A stretch of 64,000 bases of DNA, from the NCBI RefSeq assembly GCF_028583425.1, contig NC_072799.1:87592217-87656216 (forward strand), read 5' to 3'. A program made the translations under genes and the position numbers. Shown here one piece after another: positions 1-64,000 of the stretch (position 1 is the first letter of the stretch; every line of letters begins with the position of its first letter). The notes beneath the pieces are model-generated. The model saw only the letters and a list, made by a program, of their open reading frames with translations. It made no database searches and was not told the origin of the DNA. This stretch comes from Eublepharis macularius. Lineage: Eukaryota; Chordata; Lepidosauria; Squamata; Eublepharidae.

Positions 1-18
1 CATTCTAGCTGTATCTGA

Positions 19-274
19 ATAATAATAATAATAACATTCAATTTATATACTGCCATTCAGGACAACTTAACACCCACTTAGAGCGGTTAACAAAGAATGT
101 TATTATTATCCCCACAACAATCACCCTGTGAGGTGGGTGGGGCTGAGAGAACTCTGAGAGAGCTGGGACTGACCCAAGGTCACCTAGCTGGCTTCAAGCG
201 GAGGAGTGGGGAATCAAACCTGGCTCTCCAGATTAGAGTCCTGCCTCTCTTAACCACTACACCAAACTGGCCCT
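19..274 (-). repeat. tRNA-derived SINE (lizard type)
   Basis: Reads on the minus strand as a tRNA-like head (GGGCCAGTTTGGTGTAGTGG, then TCTGGAGAGCCAGGTTTGAT as B-box region), a body with AAGCCAGCTAGGTGACCTTG, and a tail ending in an ATT repeat. The same element recurs at 23636-23868, 40431-40682, 46205-46456 and 50657-50905, which defines the consensus. Confidence 0.8.
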
Positions 275-279
275 ATCGC

Positions 280-800
280 AAATTTTGTTAGTCTTATAGA
301 TGCTACTGGACACTTGCTCTTTTCTACTGCTACAGACAGACTAACACAGCTACTCAGTGGATCTATCTCCACTGAGAGTAAAAGGATCAGCCCTAATGCA
401 ACCGGCAGAAGAACACAAAACCTACTGGATCTACCTGTCAGAAAACACAGAATACTACTTATATTGAGTCACACCATTTAAGCTGAGATGTTGGAGACCT
501 GCTAGTCAGAGACAATACTGACCTTGATAGACCAATAGTCTCATTCAGTATAAGGTAGATGCAGGTATCCAAGATACAAGTAAAAACAAAAACAAAAACC
601 AGAAGAGGTTTGGGGGATCCCCTTCCCAACTCTTCCTTTCCTCTTGCTCTGCAGAGCAAGGCAGATAAGGAAATGCAGGTGAAGTTCAGCTCTGTCAAAG
701 TAGAAAAGGGCAAGAGTAAGATTAACAACATTTGTGGTAGGGGATGAACTTTCGTGAGTCACAGCAGGTCACTTCTTCAGATACAGCTGGAATGTGAGTC
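280..800. repeat. Fragments of the GTCC-type dispersed repeat with hammerhead-like core (minus strand 750-780)
   Basis: 285-350 has the CTACTGGAC...CAGACTAACACAGC 3' module. 690-790 has, on the minus strand, CTGAAGA (780-774), a short GTGA/TCAC stem and GAAA (753-750). Related to copies at 22160, 23100, 28380 and 56365. The middle part is unidentified. Confidence 0.5.
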
Positions 801-1182
801 CATCTGACCTTATATCTTGGACAGTGGAGCGATTATAGAAGCTGAATGATAAGAGCCGGTGAATGACAATGGCAGGCGTGATTGGATAGGATGGGGTATG
901 TTGAGGGGTAGTGGGTGTGGAGAAATCAGCATTGGTAATGCTCTGTCAAAGTGCAGGTGTTCTGTTCCCCTCAGGGCATCTTGCACAGGAAAACATAGGC
1001 GGCAGGTGGCATAAAGATGTTTCAGATACATCATGAAGGTCTTGATAATTGATTTTATTGATAATCAATAAGTTACGTCTTATCAACTTATTGATAATAA
1101 GTTATGTGCCTTCTTATTTTTAAAATGCCTTAAATCAGCTCCATCATTTACTTTGTGTTAAAAATTCAATTCCTTTCTGCCA

Positions 1183-1425
1183 CAATTTGTGTGTTTGTTA
1201 TGTGTCATCAAGTCACCTCCAACCTATGGCGACCCTATGAAAGAAAGATCTCAAAACGTCCTATCGTTAAAAGACTTGATCAGATCCCACAAACTGGAGG
1301 ACATGGCTTCTATTGAGTCAAACCATCTCATTTTAGGTCTTCCTCTTTTCCTACTGCCTTCCACTTTTCCAAGCATTATTGTCTTTTCCAGAGAATCTTG
1401 TCTTCTCATGATGTGACCAAAATAT
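1183..1425 (-). mobile_element. BovB (RTE) LINE, 3' ORF fragment
   Basis: The minus strand translates to YFGHIMRRQDSLEKTIMLGK, then EGSRKRGRPKMRWFDSI, the characteristic C-terminal end of the BovB/RTE reverse-transcriptase ORF. Only the end of the ORF is present. BovB is abundant in squamates and known for horizontal transfer between squamates, ruminants and others. Its right end abuts the hAT MITE at 1434. Confidence 0.8.
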
Positions 1426-1433
1426 GATGAGAC

Positions 1434-1692
1434 CAGGGCTTTTTTCAGCTGGAACATGGTGGAACGGAGTTCCGGAACCTCTTGAAAATGGTCACATGGC
1501 TGGTGGCCCCGCCCCCTGATCTCCAGACAGAGGGGAGTTTAGATTGCCCTCTGCGCCTCCGAGCAGCACGGAGGGCCATCTCAACTCCCCTCTGCCTGGA
1601 GATCAGGGGGCGGGGCCACCAGCCATGTGACCATTTTCTCCGAGGGCAACCCACTGAGTTCCACCACCTCTTTCCCCAGAAAAAAAGCCCTG
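1434..1692. mobile_element. hAT-type foldback MITE, copy 1 (8-bp TSD GATGAGAC)
   Basis: Starts CAGGGCTTTTTT and ends AAAAAAAGCCCTG. Flanked by perfect GATGAGAC duplications at 1426-1433 and 1693-1700. The interior is a long imperfect palindrome whose arms carry CCCCGCCCCCTGATCTCCAG and its complement. The 8-bp duplication and CAGGG terminus place it in the hAT superfamily. No transposase, so non-autonomous. Confidence 0.9.
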
Positions 1693-1769
1693 GATGAGAC
1701 CAAAGGACATTGCTTATGTCTTATCATGAAAACCCTATGATGAGACATCTGCTTTAGTGCAGTATATTT

Positions 1770-1908
1770 CCTTGACGGGTGAACTCTTAATCGCACAAAA
1801 CTCATGCGAGAAAACGCGGTATTTCACATTTTCCCCGGCACAATCCGCAACGTTGCGGCATGGCCTGGCTTCAGGTAAGCCGTGTGGAAACTGCCCCTAC
1901 GTCTGCAG
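1770..1908 (-). mobile_element. Half of a GGCC..TTCACAC foldback element
   Basis: Resembles the reverse complement of 63889-64000: shared AAAACGCGGTATTTC / AAACGCGATATTTC, CATTTTCCCC and GCGGCATG blocks, ending in a GTTTCCACACGGCTTA-like terminus at 1870-1905. Only one arm is recognisable. Confidence 0.5.
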
Positions 1909-2744
1909 CCCTGGGCTGCCACTGCTACGGCCACTGCCACATCACCCCCAATGGCGCTGGTAAGTGTGTGTGTGGGGGGGGGGAGGGAGGGGTGCAGCTT
2001 TGGACACCAATGTAGTGGTGCTAGGATTACAGAACTGGAAAACCAGGCAAACAAAAAACTGCCAGCGAAGACAAAGAACACTCTAAGACAATGTATATTG
2101 CCTCAAATAATGATATATAGAAATAATCACCTTTGAATTACTAGAGTTCTTCTGAACACGCAGAGAGGTCTTTCCCTGACCATTTAAACTTAGCCAGGCC
2201 GTGCATACTTGTGGCAAGGGAAAGCGCTTACAAGTCAAGAGTTATGCCAGAAAACAGTGGGCAAGCTTTCAAGATCTCCAGGATGCTTTATTAAGTGGGA
2301 TGTTAAAAAAAATGCTTCTCTATATTAAAATTTCCCTTCAAGCTTTACTCTAGCTGTGTAGGAGAAGGGATTGTTCGAAGCTGTCTCCTTGCTAAGTTTT
2401 ATGCTTACAATGAATTTTGTTTTGTGGGCTAGCTTGCAACGGTCCCACCACCACATTCAGCTGCACATGTTGATCCAGCCTCATACACAGAAACCCTCTG
2501 TCTCCATAACCTTGATATAATCATCACCATGGGAAACAGAGTTGTGTTTTAAAAAGAAAGCTGTTCGCGTTATCTTTGGCCCATTATAAGACTTTCCGAA
2601 GAAACTGCCCATGTTCCTGAAGCATGGGGCAGGGGGCACAAGAGCCGTAGGCGGCACGTCAAAGAGGTTCCCGAGCCGTTGAGAGAGTATCACTGGTCTA
2701 AGGCAACCAAACTGTCTAAGGGCTTCACATTAGGCAGGTACAAA

Positions 2745-2945
2745 GGTAGGAGAGCCTGATTTGTCAGATCTCAAAAGCTAAGCAGGGTCGGCCTTGGTTA
2801 GTAATTGGATGGGAGACCTTCAGCGAAGACCAGGACTGCAGAGGCAGGCAATGGCAAACGAGCTCTGTTAGTCTCTTGCTGTGAAAAACCCATCAGGGGG
2901 CGCCATATGTCAGCTGTGATTGAAGGCAGGATTTCATTTCATTTT
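2745..2945 (+). repeat. 5S-rRNA-derived SINE, forward copy
   Basis: AAGCTAAGCAGGGTCGGCCT, GGTTAGTA and TGGATGGGAGACC are the 5S rRNA internal promoter (A box, intermediate element, C box). A non-5S body (GGCAATGGCAAAC, TTAGTCTCTTGC) follows. It is not a 5S gene: the 5' third of 5S is missing and the tail is foreign. Confidence 0.8.
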
Positions 2946-3594
2946 CACAAAGGTAGGAGGCATTGCATTGCACTACACTAAACGTTGGGATATACTGCAG
3001 TACGGTACCATGTGGAAGCAATTTCCCTTCTGAATGTGATCCATTATACTCTATCTCTAATCCCTTTATAAGAATGCCCCCCTGAATATTTCTGTGGCTT
3101 ATCATAAAGTTGTAAATGGGAAGTTATTCATATTGCCTAATGAACACAGAAGAAATATCGATGCTAATCTGCAAATGTCTTGCCGGTATCTCCCTACCAA
3201 TTCCCAGTTTGTTTCAAACAAAGAAAGGCAGCTTGTTCTTGCCTGCTCCTGCTGCTTGGCTGGCTCTCCTGACCAGACTCCTTCAGCTGGGCTGGAGAGA
3301 TAAGTCGTGACTGGCTCAGGGGTGGGGGAAAGTGCATGGGGCATGCCTGGGAGCCGCCAGCCCCCTTCTAATTCCCTGCCCAGCCTTGAAGCGTCCAGAG
3401 ATTTCTGCACATTGGCTTTAATGAGATTTCGGCATCTGAAGTAACAGATGTACAAACAGAAGATAGTGAATTTGCAGGTTAGCTCATAGGAGATGCACAG
3501 CTCATTCTTTCTCAACCCACTGAACTCAAGCTCCATATTTTAGAAATAAATCCCATTCCTAAGAAACAGGAAATCTCTTCTGAGACTAAAGTCC

Positions 3595-3722
3595 AGCCTC
3601 CAGTAGCACCTTGAAAGCTCGCAACATTTCTTTCACTATGAGCTTGTTTCATATTGGAATAAATATTAGTCTTCAAGGTGCGAATGGATTTTTGTCCTAT
3701 TTTTCTGCGACAGACTCACAAG
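3595..3722 (-). repeat. Old fragment of the GTCC-type dispersed repeat
   Basis: CCAGTAGCACCTTGAAAGCT and ATTAGTCTTCAAGGTGC match the arms of the repeat at 23150-23313, but the core is decayed. Confidence 0.4.
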
Positions 3723-4375
3723 GCTGCCCCTTTGCAACCTTCTGAGACTGAACGCATTTGCAGAATGCTCATCACACAAAATTCGGCCATGTTAGAACCA
3801 AGAGTTGTCATTAATTTATATAGAGAGAAAACATTTGAGACTGACCAGGATGTCGAAATTGTTCTGGCACTACTGCATCCATGCCACCTGATACACAAAA
3901 ACACTTATTCTGCTAGAAAATCCTGCAAACTGGAAACGTTTGTGTGTGTGTGTGTAAAACATGCCCCACACTTACGGCATTTTTATATTAGATAGAAAGC
4001 AGAAAATTAATACCTAATTGGTCCAAGACATCCTGATAGAACAGTCTGAAAAAGGTATGTGTTTAAAATGGGAGACGTAATGCCCACCAAATGGTTCTTG
4101 TATGTCGATACAAGGTACATTTGTTACGGAGGTAAGCCAAGTTGCCTTGATAATTCTGGGAAATGGGACATTTTTAACATTCAGGGTATTTCCACTTTTG
4201 AAAACCCTGAACTTCCTTTTCTGCTAAATGTGCTCAGCATTATGAATAGAAAAGAGGGAGGAGCCACGGCTCAGTGCTAGAGCCTCAACACTGATCTTGA
4301 TGGACCAATGGTTTGATTCTGATGGGAGGGGGTATTGAGCTGCAGAAGCCCCATCGCCTCTTCAGGTGGTGGAGA

Positions 4376-4575
4376 TTGCCCTCACGTTATAGCTGACTTA
4401 TGGTGCCTCCTGGTGGGGTTTTCATGGCAAGAGACTAACAGGTTTACCATTGCCTGACTCAGCAACCCTAGTCTTCATTGGAGGTCTCCCATCCAATTAC
4501 TTACTAAGGCCGACTCTGCTTAGCTGCCGAGATTTGATGAGATCGGGCTTGCCTGGGTGATCCAGGTCAGGGCCT
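4376..4575 (-). repeat. 5S-rRNA-derived SINE, reverse copy
   Basis: Contains GGAGGTCTCCCATCCAATTA and CTGCTTAGCTGCCGAGAT, the complement of the 5S C box and A box, preceded by the SINE body (TTTTCATGGCAAGAGACTAA). Confidence 0.8.
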
Positions 4576-4579
4576 GCCT

Positions 4580-4790
4580 CTTCAGATATTTATTTCTATT
4601 GAGTGAATTTTTGTCTTGCTGTCCTCTAATGGTCATAGGGCCGCCTACACGGTTCCCCCCACCCCCATTCATCCTCACATCCACCCTGTGAGCTACATTA
4701 GGCTGAGAGAGATTGAGCGGCCCATCCAGGGAGTCTCACGGCAAGCAGCTATTTGGACCTAGGTGATGCTTCAACCACTGCATCCCATTT
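4580..4790 (-). repeat. Diverged tRNA-type SINE
   Basis: CACCCTGTGAGCTACATTAG, GGCTGAGAGAG and a CTTCAACCACTGCATC end resemble the body and head of the tRNA SINEs seen at 47265 and 46205, but diverged. Confidence 0.45.
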
Positions 4791-5276
4791 TCAGTCACCT
4801 GAATCAGTCTTTGGCACATAACCACAGTCTGGGTCTGTTGCAGAATGCAAGCTGAAAGTGTTGATATGTGCTCTGACAACAGGATTCCTGGTTGGTTGGT
4901 GTCCAGAATCCTTTCCTATAAAATCTGTGTCAGTTTCAGGTGGGAAGCCATGTTGGTCTGCAGTAGATGAGCAATGTCCAGTTCAGTAGCACTGTAAGAC
5001 TAATGAGATGTCCAGGTATGAGCTCTGCCAAGTCAAAGATCCTTTCAACACAAACCTCACATCCTTACCACAGATCCCTAATATCTTCTAGCCGAAACTC
5101 TGAGAAGATTCTGCAGAAGGATTTGTGTAAATATCTCTTCAGATGTATGTTTCCCGTTTTAATGCTTCAGGAGGAATATATCTAGACCTTATGGGGAGTG
5201 AAGGCGATAAGATGACAGCCCCACACATTTTCCGCACAGAGTATGATGAAACCATAGCAAAGACAAGTAAGGTGAA

Positions 5277-5690
5277 CAGTGCCCTCAAGACATAGTGGAA
5301 TTATGGCAACCTCTGGTGATGTTTCCATGGCAAGAGACTAACAGAGGTGATTGGCCATTGCCTGCCTCTGCAACCTTGGTCTTGGTTGGAGGTCCCTTAT
5401 CCAATTACTAACCAAGCCTGACCCTGCTTGGCTTCCCTGACGAGATCTGGCTCACCTGGGCTATCCAAGTCAGGGTGAAGCAAATGAAATCCTGCCCTCA
5501 AGTCATAGCTGACTGACGGCAACCGCTGGTGGGATTTTCATGGCAAGAGACTAACAGAGGTGGTTTGCTATTGCCTGCCCCTGCGACCCTGGCCTTCCTT
5601 GGAGGTCTCCCATGCAATCACTAACCAAGGCCGACCCTGCTTAGCTTCTGAGATCTGATCAGGCTCACCTGGGCTTCCAAACCAAGGCTT
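5277..5690 (-). repeat. Two 5S-derived SINEs head to tail
   Basis: Copies at about 5277-5478 and 5489-5690 repeat the same order: CATGGCAAGAGACTAACAG, GGAGGTC(T)CC, ACCCTGCTTAGCTTC, GGCTCACCTGGGC. They sit immediately upstream of the KDR CpG island. Confidence 0.8.
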
Positions 5691-6092
5691 GCAAAGACTG
5701 GGCGTGTGAGGCGAAATCTGGGCCAGAGGCGGGGCCTTCGGGGTTAGCCAGGCCTTCGGGCGGGCAACGGCTCAGCAGCCCGGAGGGCCTCCCCGGCCAG
5801 AGGAATCCCAGGGGCGGGCCCGGCGTCCCCAGCCCCTCCTCCCGCCCGAAGAAGAGGCGCTGCGCCGGGGGATTGGTCTGCGTTGAGCGTCCACAGTGCG
5901 CCCGACGGAGCGGGCTCTGCTCTGCGCTTGGTGGCGCTTGCAAGGGCGTCGGGCGCCGTTGTCCGGCCGGGCGCTCCCTCCGCTGGCCGGCTGCGACGCG
6001 TTGGCGGCGGCGTTGGCCCGTCTGGGTGCTCGTCGCGACCGCGTTTTGCCCGCTGGGCGCGTCTGGAATTGTTGCGCTCGCCGCGAGGAGCG
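5690..6092 (+). promoter_or_regulatory. KDR: KDR promoter and 5' leader, GC-rich and TATA-less
   Basis: The sequence becomes sharply GC- and CpG-rich from about 5700 to 6480, after AT-rich SINE sequence. GC boxes (Sp1-type) are visible at 5728-5736 (GGCGGGGCC), 5811-5818 (GGGGCGGG) and, on the other strand, 5841-5847 (CCCGCCC). I see no TATA box. There is no ATG between 5881 and the start codon at 6093, so the leader has no upstream AUG. Mammalian KDR promoters are also TATA-less and Sp1-dependent. The transcription start cannot be placed from sequence alone. Confidence 0.7.
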
Positions 6093-63291
<57,199 letters not shown>

Positions 63292-63548
63292 GTACACAAG
63301 TGCTCCTAAAAGTAGCTTCTGTTGGTGTAGAATCATCATTTTCACCTCAACGCGCCATGCTCTGTGTTGAGAATGGGAGGCATCTGCAATTATGGAGCTT
63401 TGGCCTGTAATCTGCATCATATGACAGAAAGGGATGTGTTGAATTTCTTCTCCCAGTGTATTCTTATTTATACATGCAATTGTTAGTCATTTTTCCACTA
63501 CCAATATTCAGAATTATTTTCAGCCAAAGAATAAAAACCATATAATGA

Positions 63549-63888
63549 TTAATAATGACAGCAGTGTGCTTATATACCGCCCTTCTGGACAGATTAGTGC
63601 CATGCTCAGAGCGGTGAACAAAGTCAGTGTTATTATTATCCCCAGCTGGAGAGCTGGGGCTGAGAAGAGTGATTTACCCAAGGCCATCCGCAGAGTTAAT
63701 GGCAGTACTGGGAGAAGAACTGGCAGAGTGCCTAGCCACTTATAGCTAAATTAGAAATGCAAGCACATTTTAAAACTAAAAAGCAAAACAATAGGTTGGT
63801 GCACTGGTTAAGAGCAGCAGGACTCTAATCTGGAGAGCTGGGTTTGATTCTCCACTCATCTTCTTGAAGCCAGCTGGGGGACCTTGGC
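63549..63888. repeat. SINE relative (reverse) and SINE head (forward)
   Basis: 63549-63745: ATATACCGCCCTTCTGGACA and CTCAGAGCGGTGAACAAAGT in reverse. 63795-63888: GGTTGGTGCACTGGTTAAGA and CTGGAGAGCTGGGTTTGATT, a tRNA-like head, cut at GACCTTGG by the foldback element. Confidence 0.65.
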
Positions 63889-64000
63889 CGATTCCAGATG
63901 ACTAACCTTAAGTCGCTTCATGCCGCCCTCTTCCGGATCGCGACGGGGAAAATGCGAAATATCGCGTTTCCTCGCGCGAGTTTTACGCGTCGTCGCGCAA
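63889..64000 (+). mobile_element. GGCC..foldback element, left arm only
   Basis: GGCCGATTCCAGATGACTAA terminus, then CpG-rich GATCGCGACGGGGAAAATGC. It interrupts a SINE and continues past the window. Matches 1770-1908 in reverse. Confidence 0.55.

Larger units (their letters stand above)
1..6092. other. 5' flank of KDR: repeat-rich, no other gene seen
   Basis: Holds tRNA- and 5S-derived SINEs, a BovB fragment, a hAT MITE and a half foldback element, each listed separately. The pieces 1910-2745, 2950-3590, 3725-4370 and 4795-5275 show no coding or repeat signal I can name. Confidence 0.6.
63292..64000 (+). other. KDR: Start of KDR intron 26
   Basis: No exon 27 is visible. Contains a reverse tRNA-type SINE relative (63549-63745), a SINE head (63795-63888) and a foldback terminus that runs off the window. 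Confidence 0.6.

Noticed and set aside
2745-2830. 5S rRNA gene
   Set aside because: Lacks the 5' part of 5S and is followed by a SINE body shared by three other copies.
3102-3536. 144-codon minus-strand frame
   Set aside because: No domain or splice context; composition looks random.

Overview
The window is vertebrate nuclear DNA and carries most of one gene on the + strand: KDR (VEGFR2/FLK1, vascular endothelial growth factor receptor 2). Twenty-six consecutive coding exons can be read from the start codon at 6093 to the end of exon 26 at 63291. All introns are GT-AG, all phases are compatible, and together the exons give 3498 nt, or 1166 codons, with no stop. The remaining 3' exons (the C-terminal tail, including the site equivalent to human Tyr1175) lie beyond the window.

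The repeats point to a squamate reptile (lizard, possibly a gecko; the exact lineage is inference). They include a BovB/RTE LINE fragment, CR1 and other LINE 3' ends, tRNA-derived SINEs of the lizard type, 5S-rRNA-derived SINEs, a Ty3/gypsy chromovirus with a chromodomain, a Penelope-like element with a GIY-YIG endonuclease, and several families of palindromic DNA transposons.

Layout: 1-5690 is the 5' flank, full of SINEs, a BovB fragment and a hAT MITE. 5690-6160 is a GC-rich, TATA-less promoter and signal-peptide exon. 6160-45334 holds the seven-Ig-domain ectodomain exons 1-15. Intron 10 (9.5 kb) is swollen by nested elements: a MITE split by a LINE, a truncated chromovirus and a Penelope element. 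Exon 16 (48306-48412) encodes the transmembrane helix, exon 17 the juxtamembrane segment, and exons 18-26 (49815-63291) the split tyrosine kinase. The receptor would bind VEGF through Ig domains 2-3, dimerise through Ig 4-7 and the membrane helix, and signal through the kinase.

The most notable points are: (i) the kinase-insert tyrosines equivalent to human Y951 and Y996 are absent; (ii) hammerhead-ribozyme cores can be read in the Penelope fragment and, with a covarying stem II, in a second dispersed repeat family; (iii) a 255-402 bp hAT foldback family has diagnostic 8-bp target duplications; (iv) two transposon insertions end within about 45 bp of splice acceptors (exons 13 and 20); and (v) several nested insertions can be ordered from their target-site duplications.
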